From Clostridium sp. C8-1-8 (lineage in GTDB: Bacteria > Bacillota > Clostridia > Clostridiales > Clostridiaceae), in assembly GCF_009928445.1 (NCBI RefSeq), contig NZ_JAABNO010000003.1:62001-126000 (forward strand): 64,000 nt of DNA. Direction: 5' to 3'. Every line of letters begins with the position of its first letter. Within the stretch, counting starts at the first letter, position 1. A program made the position numbers and the translations under genes. Below are positions 9,890 through 19,811 of this stretch, piece after piece. Below the pieces are notes generated by a model. The model did no database searches. It had not been told where the DNA came from and saw nothing but the letters and a program-made list of their open reading frames with translations.

Positions 9890-9917
9890 ATATTACATCT
9901 TTATTGATATAAGTCAA
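9890..9917 (-). promoter_or_regulatory. Promoter of the LamG-GH51 gene
   Basis: On the minus strand TTGACT (9912-9917), 16 nt, then TAATAT (9890-9895); the leader to the ATG is about 60 nt and contains the AraR-like site. Confidence 0.5.
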
Positions 9918-10227
9918 TAATTCTCAATAAAATATTTTAGAAAAATACTTATTTATACGTTTTCATTATAATAACATTTAAAATATATACTATTTTATGT
10001 TAATTTTATATACACTAATATAGTATAGATTAAAATTAAAGAAGAGAAAAAATATATAAAAACAATTCTAAATCGCTATAACTTATACGTACTTTTCTTT
10101 TCATAATCCTTTTAATCTAAAATTTTACTAAATAACAAAAAAAATATATACTATAAATATGATAATAAAATTAAACTTAATTGATTTAATTACTATAAAT
10201 AGTTATAACTCTAAGGAGATTTATTAA
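9918..10227. other. AT-rich divergent intergenic region
   Basis: No gene or clear hairpin is seen. It should contain the plus-strand promoter of the acetyltransferase gene, but many overlapping AT-rich boxes prevent a single choice. AAGGAG just before 10228 is the ribosome site of that gene. Confidence 0.4.
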
Positions 10228-10662
10228 ATGATAAGAGAAATGAAACACGAAGATATAGATATACTAATGGATATCTGGCTAAAATCCACGACTGAAGCTC
10301 ATAGCTTCATATCCGAAAGTTACTGGGCGGAAAATTACAGTTTAATAAAAGAACATTATTTACCTACTTCCAAAACCTATATCTTTGAAGACGCTCACTT
10401 GATAAAAGGTTTTATAAGCATACTTAACGACAATTATATCGGAGCATTATTTATAGATACAAAGTTTCAAAGTAACGGAATAGGCTCCAAACTAATTAGT
10501 CATCTGCAAAAGCAATATGACCAATTGAGTTTATCTGTTTACAAGAAGAATATTAAAGCCCTTAACTTCTATAAAAGAATGGACTTCTATATCGAAAAAG
10601 AAAATTTTGATACTGCAACAAATGAATTTGAATATTTCATGCTTTGGAATTCCTTTAAATAA
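10228..10662 (+). CDS. GNAT-family N-acetyltransferase (YjaB-like)
   Basis: 144 aa single-domain GNAT that transfers an acetyl group from acetyl-CoA; substrate unknown. The N-terminal IREMKHEDIDILMDIW and the acetyl-CoA loop FQSNGIGSKLISHLQKQ (pattern Q-x-x-G-I-G) near residue 90 are typical, as is the C-terminal NIKALNFYKRMDF. The ATG follows AAGGAG. A metallo-hydrolase gene follows after 26 nt and is probably cotranscribed. Confidence 0.85.
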   Translation: MIREMKHEDIDILMDIWLKSTTEAHSFISESYWAENYSLIKEHYLPTSKTYIFEDAHLIKGFISILNDNYIGALFIDTKFQSNGIGSKLISHLQKQYDQLSLSVYKKNIKALNFYKRMDFYIEKENFDTATNEFEYFMLWNSFK

Positions 10663-10688
10663 ATATAAAATGAAAGAAGATAATATTA

Positions 10689-11477
10689 ATGCAAATTGAT
10701 GATGATTGGTTTACCTTAGAAAAAATAGACGACACCACCTTTGCTATAAGCGAGAATGGTCATTGGGAAAAAGTTCACTCTTTTCTTCTATTAGGCCATA
10801 AATTCGCAGTTCTCATAGATACAGGATTAGGTATTGATAACATTAGAAGAATAACTGATAAACTCACTAACCTACCTATAAAGGTTTTAACAACTCACGT
10901 TCACTGGGATCACATAGGTAACCATGACAAATTCGAAGAAATTTATGTTCATTCTGCAGATTCTGATTGGCTAATCAATGGAATCAAAGGGATTTCTATA
11001 GAGCAGATAAGAAAGGATATAATACGAGATACCACAAAGGCTATACCATGTAATTTCAATGCTAACCACTATATTCCCTATACTGGAAAACCTAAAGGAC
11101 TTTTAGAAGACGGAGATATTATAGATTTAGGAAAAAGAACTCTAAGAATTTATCACACGCCAGGCCACTCTCCTGGACATATATGCATACATGATATGTT
11201 AAAAGGATATTTGTTTACAGGAGATCTTCTCTATAGTGATGATACCCCTGTATATGCATTCTACCCTAGCACTGACCCAGAAAAACTAGTAAGTTCTCTA
11301 GAAAGATTGCTAACAATCCCTAATGTAACAAAGGTATTTGGAAGTCATAATAAGCTATCATTGTCTAATAATATACTTAAAGAAGTGTCCATAGCTATTA
11401 AGGAATTAAAATCCAAAAGCTTAGTAAAATTCGGTACAGGCGTTCACCAGTTTAATGGCTTTAAGATCCAATTTTAA
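10689..11477 (+). CDS. Metallo-beta-lactamase-fold hydrolase
   Basis: 262 aa cytosolic protein. The metal motif THVHWDH (His70, His72, Asp74, His75) is intact, with the later ligands HTPGHSPGH, TGDLLY and GSHNK all present, so two zinc or iron ions are expected. The substrate cannot be read from the sequence; glyoxalase II-like or lactonase-like roles are possible. It follows a GNAT gene closely and ends before a bidirectional terminator. Confidence 0.88.
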   Translation: MQIDDDWFTLEKIDDTTFAISENGHWEKVHSFLLLGHKFAVLIDTGLGIDNIRRITDKLTNLPIKVLTTHVHWDHIGNHDKFEEIYVHSADSDWLINGIKGISIEQIRKDIIRDTTKAIPCNFNANHYIPYTGKPKGLLEDGDIIDLGKRTLRIYHTPGHSPGHICIHDMLKGYLFTGDLLYSDDTPVYAFYPSTDPEKLVSSLERLLTIPNVTKVFGSHNKLSLSNNILKEVSIAIKELKSKSLVKFGTGVHQFNGFKIQF

Positions 11478-11657
11478 AAACACTAACTAGCATATCATAA
11501 AAGACATTCTCAAACTTTGAAATCATTAGGTGTATCTAACAAAATATTTTTTTCATTTTATTTGCAAATTCATCTAAAATATAATTTCCTACGAAAAAAG
11601 CAAGCTTTACCAATATGCTTTTGTGACGGCTTTTGATTTCACAGAGGTCTAAATAAT

Positions 11658-11685
11658 AAAAAAGCTCACTTAAGTGAGCTTTTTG
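11658..11685. terminator. Bidirectional rho-independent terminator
   Basis: AAAAGCTCACTTAAGTGAGCTTTT is a near-perfect palindrome flanked by A-run and T-run. It lies between the converging MBL-fold gene and the membrane-protein gene and can serve both. Confidence 0.85.
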
Positions 11686-11744
11686 CGTCTACCTCTCAGA
11701 GTAAATATAAAAAAAATCAGCAGGCGACATAACTTTTTCTTTTT

Positions 11745-12311
11745 TTAATTATTTACGCTAAAATCGCAACTGGGTTTAGGGCTTATTACATACAAACTTA
11801 CTCCGATTGAAATCTTAATTAAAGCATCAATAATACCTATAATATAAAAAGTCTCATTATTTAAATATATTCCTATACACCCGTTCACTACTAGTAATAC
11901 AGCCAATAGATACATAAGCTTACCATGGATAAGTGCAAATGGTACAAAATGAACGCCTACAATTATTAATATTAGTAGCCAGGTTAGTCGAACATCACCT
12001 TTACTGCCCACTGTCATACCAACAGCGACAGCCATAATCATCAAGAAGATCAATGCAAAATTAGATGCTTTTTTTTGAAGCGCTGTAGGCTCTCCTACAG
12101 AATATTTTTTTCTAACTTTACTATTAAACATTATTCCAACATTACTAATAAAATAGCCAATTACAAATATAAAAACACTAGGACTTTTTGAAGTTCCGAA
12201 GAAACTAGCTAAAGCCATTGTTATTCCAGCTCCCAATAGAAATAGTCCACAAACCTTTTGCCTAGGGTAAGGATATTTGATTTCAATATTAGCACCTTTG
12301 TTTAATTGCAT
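11745..12311 (-). CDS. Integral membrane protein of unknown function
   Basis: 188 aa with about six predicted membrane helices (for example VCGLFLLGAGITMALASFF, then four or five more). The frame stays open further upstream to a TTG at 12362, but that codon overlaps a TATAAT box (complement of 12345-12350). The ATG at 12311, preceded by GGATGTGAT, is therefore chosen; the ATG at 12326 is the alternative. No catalytic motif is seen. It resembles small DUF-type membrane proteins of Firmicutes, but I cannot name the family with confidence. Confidence 0.7.
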   Translation of the reverse strand: MQLNKGANIEIKYPYPRQKVCGLFLLGAGITMALASFFGTSKSPSVFIFVIGYFISNVGIMFNSKVRKKYSVGEPTALQKKASNFALIFLMIMAVAVGMTVGSKGDVRLTWLLILIIVGVHFVPFALIHGKLMYLLAVLLVVNGCIGIYLNNETFYIIGIIDALIKISIGVSLYVISPKPSCDFSVNN

Positions 12312-12429
12312 AATTATCACATCCATTTCTAAATAATTTCCCTTATTATAACTGAAAAGCAAAGCTTCACAGAAAAATAATATTAATTATAACATAAATG
12401 TAATATTATGGACAATAAAATATCTTTTT

Positions 12430-13059
12430 TTACTTGCTACATACACATCTTAACCAATTCTTTTCTTCTACCAAATCTATGTCTATGTTATTAAATCCAA
12501 CTTCAGATAATATTGTTTTCAGTTCTTCAGAACTTAGTATATTCATATCTCCTATTGCTGCAAATTCATTGTTTCTGTCTCTAAAAGCTTCACTATCATA
12601 CATTTCATTTATAATAGCAAAAGTTCCTCCTGTTTTTAACACTCTTCTAACTTCACTAAAATTAGCTTTTACATCAGGCCAAAAATATATTGTTTCAACA
12701 GCAGTAATTAAATCAAACTTTTCAGCGTCAAAGGGTATATTTTCTACGGTGCCTTGGAATATTTCAACTTTATTTTCTTTTATCAAGTTTATGTTGAGAT
12801 CTATAGACCATTTTACACAATCATCAGAATAATCCATACCATATACTTTTCCCTGATTCGCTCTTTCAGCCATTCGACTTACTGTTTTTCCACCACCACA
12901 GCCTATATCAAGCACTATGAAATTATTCTCAATATTTATGTTTTCAAGTCCCCAACTTGTAAGGTTAAAATGACTTTCGTTCATATCTTCTACAATAATC
13001 TTTCCTAGATCACCAGTAGGCTTTCGACATTGATTTAATCTTTTTGCAATTTCACTCAT
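12430..13059 (-). CDS. Class I SAM-dependent methyltransferase
   Basis: 209 aa. Motif I is VLDIGCGGGKTVSRM around residue 50, followed by the acidic YGMDYSDD and the post-motif DLITAVETIYFWPD typical of Methyltransf_11/25 proteins. Substrate unknown. A GTG nine bases upstream also lies in frame, but AAGGAG is 8 nt from the ATG at 13059, so that start is preferred. Single gene, separated from neighbours by AT-rich DNA. Confidence 0.85.
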   Translation of the reverse strand: MSEIAKRLNQCRKPTGDLGKIIVEDMNESHFNLTSWGLENINIENNFIVLDIGCGGGKTVSRMAERANQGKVYGMDYSDDCVKWSIDLNINLIKENKVEIFQGTVENIPFDAEKFDLITAVETIYFWPDVKANFSEVRRVLKTGGTFAIINEMYDSEAFRDRNNEFAAIGDMNILSSEELKTILSEVGFNNIDIDLVEEKNWLRCVCSK

Positions 13060-13340
13060 ATTTAGCACTCCTTAATTGCTTTTAAAAGCATAGATTTTCA
13101 CAAAGTTACTTTAACTCATATTTTTATAATTATGTAAGTATAACCAACAAAGATGTACTACTTCGATCTAAAAATCATTTTCAAGTCAACCTGTGCATCT
13201 ATAATAATATTACAACATATATGATAATAATTTTCAATAAATATGTAACTTCTTAACTTTTATTATACATTTTAATCTTCCAACTATAATTATCATTAAC
13301 TTTATCTAAAATATGATTTCCTATAGATCAAAAAATTAAA

Positions 13341-13367
13341 ACCCCTAAAGATAAAATCTTTAGGGGT
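13341..13367 (-). terminator. Terminator of the cold-shock gene
   Basis: ACCCCTAAAGAT and ATCTTTAGGGGT form a 12-bp perfect stem with a 3-nt loop, followed on the minus strand by TTTTAATTTTTT. The rest of the gap 13060-13340 is AT-rich and holds no visible gene. Confidence 0.88.
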
Positions 13368-13380
13368 AAATATCCACTAA

Positions 13381-13578
13381 TTAAGCTAAAGTGATATTTT
13401 CAGCTTGAGGTCCCTTAGGTCCTTGAGCTACTTCGTAGTTAACTTTTTGTCCTTCTTCAAGACTCTTGTAACCATCTTTTTGGATTTGTGAGAAATGAGC
13501 GAAAACGTCTTTTCCATCTTCTCCTGTTATAAATCCGTATCCTTTTTCTGCGTTAAACCATTTAACTGTACCAGTCAT
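13381..13578 (-). CDS. csp: CspA-family cold-shock RNA chaperone
   Basis: 65 aa single cold-shock domain. RNP1 (KGYGFI) and RNP2 (DVFAHF) are intact, as is the N-terminal [15 protein letters not shown]. It binds single-stranded RNA and melts secondary structure, usually in the cold or during growth transitions. GGAGG lies 8 nt before the ATG and is immediately next to a 12-bp leader stem (13591-13642). It has its own terminator, so it is monocistronic. Confidence 0.96.
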   Translation of the reverse strand: MTGTVKWFNAEKGYGFITGEDGKDVFAHFSQIQKDGYKSLEEGQKVNYEVAQGPKGPQAENITLA

Positions 13579-13586
13579 TCTGTGTA

Positions 13587-13642
13587 CCTCCGAAATTTTA
13601 TTTTTTTCTTAAACTTCTGTAATAATTCACAATAAAATTTCG
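13587..13642 (-). promoter_or_regulatory. 5' leader hairpin abutting the csp Shine-Dalgarno
   Basis: In the minus-strand transcript CGAAATTTTATT (complement of 13631-13642) can pair perfectly with AATAAAATTTCG (complement of 13591-13602), with a 28-nt loop. The last G of the 3' arm is the first G of the GGAGG ribosome site (13587-13591). All-AU pairs apart from the CG ends make it weak, so temperature-dependent control of ribosome access is plausible but inferred. Confidence 0.5.
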
Positions 13643-13895
13643 TTGTCCTCATACATAATAAGCACTAATTGAAATATATTTGTGTTACATTATTTACGTT
13701 TCATTTAAGTTACAATATTATAATAACACTTTTATATATATAAAGCAACTACTTATTTTTAATAATTATAATAATCTTAAACTTTTTACTATAAATCAAT
13801 TAATATATAAATAGCATTTAATTAAAAATTGCTTTGTAATAGATGCACTACGTCTTGCAAAACCGCCTTACCCCATTACCCTGTAATAAATATAT

Positions 13896-15020
13896 CTACT
13901 CTGTCACAGGAAACCAACCAGGAGTATTCATTATACTTTGCCATAAAGCTTCTGGAATATTCAAGGCTTCCTTATCCTTCTTGCTTAATGTAGTAAGAAT
14001 TTGTTTTGGTTTATCAGTCTTTATTTTTTCAGACCATTCAGGGTCCATGATTAGTTCCCTTCCTAAAGCAATAAACTCCACTCCACTTTCTACAGCTTTT
14101 AAAGCATCATCTGGTGTATGAATAGATCCTACTCCGATTAGAGGAACCCTCCCCTTCACGGCTTCTTTTATCTTTAATATTACCGGATCAGTGTTTGAAG
14201 CATCTCTTATTGAGCCCTGCCAGAAGTTATTTAAAGATACATGCAAGTAACTTAATTCTTGCTTAGAAAGCACATCTACAAGTTTCAATGTGTCTTCTAA
14301 GGTTATTCCCGGATTTTCAATTTCTTCTGGAGAAAAACGATAACCAACTATAAAATCACTTTGCCCTTCGGCTTTAACTACTCTCTTTACTTCAGCGATG
14401 ACAGCCAAAGGAAAATTCATTCTCTTTTCAATAGTTCCTCCCCAATTGTCATTTCTCCTATTTGAATGTGGAGAAAAGAATTGTTGAATTAAGTAAGTGT
14501 TAGCACCATGTATTTCTACTCCATCAAACCCAGCCATTATAGCTCTTCTTGTGACGTCTCCAAAAGCCTTAATAGTATAATCTATCTCTATATCTGTCAT
14601 TTCTCTTGGAGTTATTGCTCCTGGTCTTTCCGGTGCTACTGCACTTGCACTAATTGTTTCATTGTTAGGAATCTCATTTGGCAAAGCCATTCTTCCTGCA
14701 TGAAAGATTTGCAGTATAGCCAGTGCTCCCTCTGACTTTATGGTCTCAGCTAATCTTTTTAAGCTAGGCATGAAGTCATCAGAATAAGCTGCAAACTCTC
14801 CAGGAAATCCTTTTCCAGACTCTGTAACATAAGTTGTAGCAGTAATAACCATTGAAACATTTTTAGCTCTTCTTTTATAATAAGCTAGTTCCTCTTCAGT
14901 TACGTTACCATTTTTGTCACTAGCAAAGTTAGTCATAGGCGCCATTACTAACGGGCTTTTAACCTTTTTTCCACCACAAAGCTCTCTTGCTTCAAATAAT
15001 TTTTCATATTTTGAACTCAA
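13896..15020 (-). CDS. NADH:flavin oxidoreductase, Old Yellow Enzyme family
   Basis: 374 aa, the length of single-domain OYE proteins, with an FMN-binding TIM barrel. Seen: LVMAPMTNFASDKNG at the N-terminus, the active-site HGANTYLIQQFFSPHSNRR (HxxN) near residue 170, and the phosphate-binding GVGSIHTPDDALKA plus ALGRELIMDPEW near the end. Reduces activated C=C bonds of enones or similar compounds. A TTG start follows AAGGGTGAG. An FAD-dependent reductase lies 112 nt upstream on the same strand; a joint role is possible but not shown. Confidence 0.92.
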   Translation of the reverse strand: MSSKYEKLFEARELCGGKKVKSPLVMAPMTNFASDKNGNVTEEELAYYKRRAKNVSMVITATTYVTESGKGFPGEFAAYSDDFMPSLKRLAETIKSEGALAILQIFHAGRMALPNEIPNNETISASAVAPERPGAITPREMTDIEIDYTIKAFGDVTRRAIMAGFDGVEIHGANTYLIQQFFSPHSNRRNDNWGGTIEKRMNFPLAVIAEVKRVVKAEGQSDFIVGYRFSPEEIENPGITLEDTLKLVDVLSKQELSYLHVSLNNFWQGSIRDASNTDPVILKIKEAVKGRVPLIGVGSIHTPDDALKAVESGVEFIALGRELIMDPEWSEKIKTDKPKQILTTLSKKDKEALNIPEALWQSIMNTPGWFPVTE

Positions 15021-15132
15021 TTATATCTCACCCTTTCTTAATATAAATATCATTAGTCAAAAACACTTTGGTATAATTTTACTTCAACAGCAATTTAATT
15101 GCAACATTTTATCATTTAGTAGTAGTTATTAA

Positions 15133-16239
15133 TTAGTTGTTTTTCATAGCACCTACTCTCATAAGAGGCGTAAGTATTTTCAATATATCCACCCCACTGT
15201 TATTACTGCAGATCTTATCAATTATTCCATCTAAGAACTTATTATCCAAGTTTTTTATTGCAACATCTAACTTCTCGTTATCCAAGCTCTCCAAATATCT
15301 TCTTAAGACTAAAGAGTGGTTGTAAGTCTCATAGAAAGGTTTGACTAATTCTTCATAAACTCCTACCTTACAAATATCATAAGCTGCATAGGTTCCTGTA
15401 ATAATAGAGGCAAACTGTCCAAATCCAAGTCCTGGAAGAAGCGCTCCAAAGCAATTTCCTACAAAATATGTATCATCGATTTTAGGTTTACCGCTTACAC
15501 CCATCATATATCTTGTTATTTCAAAAGCTTCATTAATCTTCAAGCTCTGATTAAGAGTACTTTGTACGACGTTGCAAAATTCCTCCCACATATGTCCTAA
15601 GTCTAATTTAATATTATTAGGATAGTCAGGATACGCTATTACTAGATTAGCTTCCTTATCCGAATAAGGTATAAGCCAACCATAGCCTTTGGGAATTAAA
15701 TCATAATCAAACCAAACATAGGCCGTATCTGTATGAAAACTTCCTTTAGCAATAGCACCTTTTATAGTGCAGGTCAAATCACTCCTAAAATTTCCAAGCC
15801 TCGAGGCGTATTCTCCATCACCTGTTGCCAATATAACCTTCTCAAAGTTTTTACATATATAAGCATAATCTTCTGTGGAATTAAACAATATTTTTGAGGT
15901 CAGTTGCTTTTCTAATTGCTTTTCATAAGACTTTTCTATTCGTCCACGAATATTAGAATACCCAATTCCGCCTTCTATGCTACCTCTTTCATTTTTCGAA
16001 AATATAATAAGCTTATTTATTATATCAATTGGCTCTAGTTTAATTCCAACTTCTTTTTTTATAGACTCTATACAGTCTTTTGATGGCCTATTAAGTATGC
16101 TAAACATAGCCTCTGTATTAAAAAACTTATATCCAACATAATCTTCCTTTTCAAATATTGTGGGCTGAACACCATACCTTTCTAGGGTTAAAGCAGCTGA
16201 TAAGCCTGATAAACCTGCACCTATTATCGCAACCTCCAT
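15133..16239 (-). CDS. FAD-dependent oxidoreductase, geranylgeranyl-reductase-like
   Basis: 368 aa with the N-terminal dinucleotide motif GAGLSGLSAALTLERYG. The middle (GSFHTDTAYVWFDYDLIPKGYGWLIPYSD) and the later GNCFGALLPGLGFGQFASI resemble the geranylgeranyl/digeranylglyceride reductase branch of the FAD monooxygenase-like superfamily. The ATG at 16239 follows AGAGGTGAT; a GTG nine bases upstream lies inside that ribosome site and was rejected. Substrate is unknown; a polyprenyl or ring carbon double bond is typical for relatives. Confidence 0.8.
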   Translation of the reverse strand: MEVAIIGAGLSGLSAALTLERYGVQPTIFEKEDYVGYKFFNTEAMFSILNRPSKDCIESIKKEVGIKLEPIDIINKLIIFSKNERGSIEGGIGYSNIRGRIEKSYEKQLEKQLTSKILFNSTEDYAYICKNFEKVILATGDGEYASRLGNFRSDLTCTIKGAIAKGSFHTDTAYVWFDYDLIPKGYGWLIPYSDKEANLVIAYPDYPNNIKLDLGHMWEEFCNVVQSTLNQSLKINEAFEITRYMMGVSGKPKIDDTYFVGNCFGALLPGLGFGQFASIITGTYAAYDICKVGVYEELVKPFYETYNHSLVLRRYLESLDNEKLDVAIKNLDNKFLDGIIDKICSNNSGVDILKILTPLMRVGAMKNN

Positions 16240-16367
16240 ACAAATCACCTCTTAATATATATTTTGCTTCTTGTTATCTTTTATACAAAAGCTTTATATA
16301 TACACCTTGTCTATTTGTGCCTATTATAGTAACATGATGGTAATATTACTTACATAGGAGGTGTTTT

Positions 16368-16622
16368 ATGGAACTTATATTTTCTTTATGTATATTTTTT
16401 GCCGGCTTATTATTCGGGAAACTCATTCTAAATCAGAACAAAGATAATTACGACCTAAATCTTATTTCATTAGCATTATTTTTCTTTGTTTTAGGATACA
16501 AAACAATTATATTTAGTACACAAAACTTTAAGCTTTCCTTAGCTTACGTTTTACCACCATTTATTTTAGGAGCTCTAGCTAGGAGAATATTGAACAAGAA
16601 ATATTTCAAAAAAAGTTACTGA
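16368..16622 (+). CDS. Small membrane protein of unknown function
   Basis: 84 aa with two or three hydrophobic helices and a basic C-terminus (RRILNKKYFKKSY). AGGAGGTG precedes the ATG. It is divergent from the FAD reductase, and its stop codon lies inside a terminator stem. No family recognised. Confidence 0.65.
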   Translation: MELIFSLCIFFAGLLFGKLILNQNKDNYDLNLISLALFFFVLGYKTIIFSTQNFKLSLAYVLPPFILGALARRILNKKYFKKSY

Positions 16623-16648
16623 AGCAATTTTCTTCAGTAACTTTTTTT
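16614..16648 (+). terminator. Rho-independent terminator
   Basis: AGTTACTGAAG (16614-16624) pairs with CTTCAGTAACT (16632-16642), followed by TTTTTT. The TGA stop of the small membrane protein is within the 5' arm. Confidence 0.88.
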
Positions 16649-16832
16649 GCATTCACCTTCTAAAATGGATTTCTAAAAAATCTAAAAAAGTAATTGGTTA
16701 TATATATAACATTTCAATATCATAATATTATATTTATTTACGAACACATGTTATAATACTACCATTAAAGGAAACATCAACCATACTGTTTTAACCTTCT
16801 AACAAGCTATTCACTAAGGGAGATTTATCAAA

Positions 16833-17525
16833 ATGGATGAAAGAAAAAACTTATGGAACTTAAATCAAAAAAAATTAAAAGAAATATTATCTAAGCCAAC
16901 AGATATCCATTCAGCTTTGCAATTATGCATGGAGCAACATGCAATGGTTCACACTTCACAAGTATCCAATATTAATTCAAAAACTTTTGAAGAAGATCTT
17001 TGGCATGGTTTAGATGAAGATATGTTCAAGTATGCAACTAATGAAAAAGGTAGAACCATAGCATACGGATTATGGCATTGTACAAGAATAGAAGATATAA
17101 CCATGAATATTCTAGTGTCACAATCTTCTCAAGTTATATCCGAAAATAACTTTCTTTCAAGAATCAATTCTTCAATCCTCAATACTGGGAACCAACTAAG
17201 CGCTGAGGAGATTTTGTGCTTTAGTAAAGAAATAAATATGAAAGAATTACGTAACTATAGAATTGCTGTAGGTAGAAGAAGTTGCGAGATAATATCTACC
17301 CTAACCACTAGCGATTTAAAAAGAAGTTTCACAAAACCCACTATTAACAGAATAATAGAGGAAAAAGCTGTTGCCGACGTGCCGTCTGCTAACTGGCTAA
17401 TAGATTTTTGGGGAAGAAAAAATGTTGCAGGCATCCTTCTGATGCCTGCAACCAGACATAACTTAGTACACATAAATGAGTGTTTAAGCGCTAAGAGCAG
17501 ATACTTAAAAATTAAAAAGAGGTAG
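16833..17525 (+). CDS. DinB-like four-helix-bundle protein
   Basis: 230 aa. The layout fits the DinB/YfiT superfamily: a helix with QLCMEQHAMVHT near residue 35, LWHCTRIEDITMNILV near 80, and ATRHNLVHINEC near 210. The three conserved histidines (about 35, 82 and 209) would bind a divalent metal. Relatives act as thiol-dependent transferases or stress proteins; the function here is unknown. A GGGAG ribosome site precedes the ATG. Confidence 0.7.
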   Translation: MDERKNLWNLNQKKLKEILSKPTDIHSALQLCMEQHAMVHTSQVSNINSKTFEEDLWHGLDEDMFKYATNEKGRTIAYGLWHCTRIEDITMNILVSQSSQVISENNFLSRINSSILNTGNQLSAEEILCFSKEINMKELRNYRIAVGRRSCEIISTLTTSDLKRSFTKPTINRIIEEKAVADVPSANWLIDFWGRKNVAGILLMPATRHNLVHINECLSAKSRYLKIKKR

Positions 17526-17587
17526 TAAAGCCTTACTAGAATTCAAATATAAATAAAAAAGCTTTATAGTATCAACTAACAGATTCC

Positions 17588-18481
17588 TTAAAACTCATAA
17601 GGAACATCATATTCAAGATACTTCATAAGTTCTTTGGCTGCTGCTGTGAGCGGAACATTCTTAAGATATGCTGCGCTCATACTCCTTTTAGGTATTTCCT
17701 CAATCAAATTCACTTTATATAAGTTACTCTTTTTCAAGGCATCTTCAGCAAAATTTTCTATAACCGCAGCAACCCCAAAATCATATTTTGCAAAGTGGAT
17801 GAGCAAATCTATATTAGGAAACTCAAAGTCTGGAGCCTTCTCAATTTTATGCCTTTCAAAGTACCTATCAATATACATCCTTGTATTACTTGTCTTTTCC
17901 AGTAGCAGCATAGGGTACTTAACTAGTTCACTTATGTGTTTTTTAGAACCAGAAAGATATTTAAACTTCTGACCTACTATAAAACAATCCTGAATATCCA
18001 TTATATGCTTGAATTGAAGAGCGTCATCTTTTACAGGCATATTTACCAGCCCAAAATCGATCTCTCCCTCCTTTAAAAGTCTTACAATTTCAGGAGTATT
18101 AGGACAAGTAACTATAACTTTTATACCAGGATAATAGGTTTTAAATAGTTTCAGGTAAGGAACAAGATAATACTTACACAATGTGTCACTAGCAGCTATT
18201 CTTACTTCTCCTACTTCAAGCCCCTTAAACTCAGCGATTCTTTTTTCACCAGAGGAGATTAGATTAAATGCTTTTTCTATATGTTCAAATAAAACCACAC
18301 CTTCTTGAGTAAGCTGAACCCCTTTTGAGGTTCTAAAAAACAATTGACAGCCCAAATCGTCTTCCAGCTGTTTTATAGCTCTGCTTACTGCAGGCTGCGA
18401 GACAAACAAATGCTCCGAAGCCTTAGAAATATTACCAAACTTAGCTACATAATAAAATGATCTATACAATTCTAAATTCAC
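17588..18481 (-). CDS. LysR-family transcriptional regulator
   Basis: 297 aa, the standard LTTR length. An N-terminal winged helix (YYVAKFGNISKASEHLFVSQ, then PAVSRAIKQLE) is followed by a substrate-binding domain from about residue 90. A GTG start lies about 10 nt after AGGAGA. It is divergent from the GAPDH gene, with a 20-bp palindrome in the 117-bp spacer that sits just upstream of the gap -35 box, as expected for a classical LTTR activating its neighbour. Effector unknown. Confidence 0.92.
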   Translation of the reverse strand: MNLELYRSFYYVAKFGNISKASEHLFVSQPAVSRAIKQLEDDLGCQLFFRTSKGVQLTQEGVVLFEHIEKAFNLISSGEKRIAEFKGLEVGEVRIAASDTLCKYYLVPYLKLFKTYYPGIKVIVTCPNTPEIVRLLKEGEIDFGLVNMPVKDDALQFKHIMDIQDCFIVGQKFKYLSGSKKHISELVKYPMLLLEKTSNTRMYIDRYFERHKIEKAPDFEFPNIDLLIHFAKYDFGVAAVIENFAEDALKKSNLYKVNLIEEIPKRSMSAAYLKNVPLTAAAKELMKYLEYDVPYEF

Positions 18482-18498
18482 AGCTATAACTTCTCCTT

Positions 18499-18518
18499 AT
18501 ATCTGATATACAAGATAT
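18499..18518. promoter_or_regulatory. Probable LysR-type operator
   Basis: ATATCT (18499-18504), 8 nt, AGATAT (18513-18518): an inverted repeat fitting the T-N11-A pattern of LTTR sites. It lies 18 nt upstream of the lysR start and 4 nt upstream of the gap -35 box. Confidence 0.5.
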
Positions 18519-18522
18519 GCAT

Positions 18523-19615
<1,093 letters not shown>

Positions 19616-19645
19616 TTTAGTTTTATATTTTCTAAACAAAAATTT

Positions 19646-19684
19646 AAAAGCTTCTCTGCTAGATTCTTAGCTGAGAAGCTTTTT
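19646..19684 (+). terminator. Terminator after gap
   Basis: AAAAGCTTCTC (19646-19656) pairs with GAGAAGCTTTT (19673-19683), with partial inner pairing CTGCTA/TAGCTG and a T-run. Confidence 0.85.
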
Positions 19685-19811
19685 ATAGTTCAAAATTTAA
19701 GATTATGATAACCAATTTATAACACTGAGGCTTTAACTACTTTTACTTTAGATGCTATATAACCTTTCAACAAATTAAAGCAAACTATCTTTTAAGTCTA
19801 TAATCTATCTT

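Noticed and set aside
12312..12362. Longer N-terminus of the 12-kb membrane protein starting at TTG 12362
   Set aside because: The codon overlaps a TATAAT box and lacks a ribosome site; GGATGTGAT supports the ATG at 12311.
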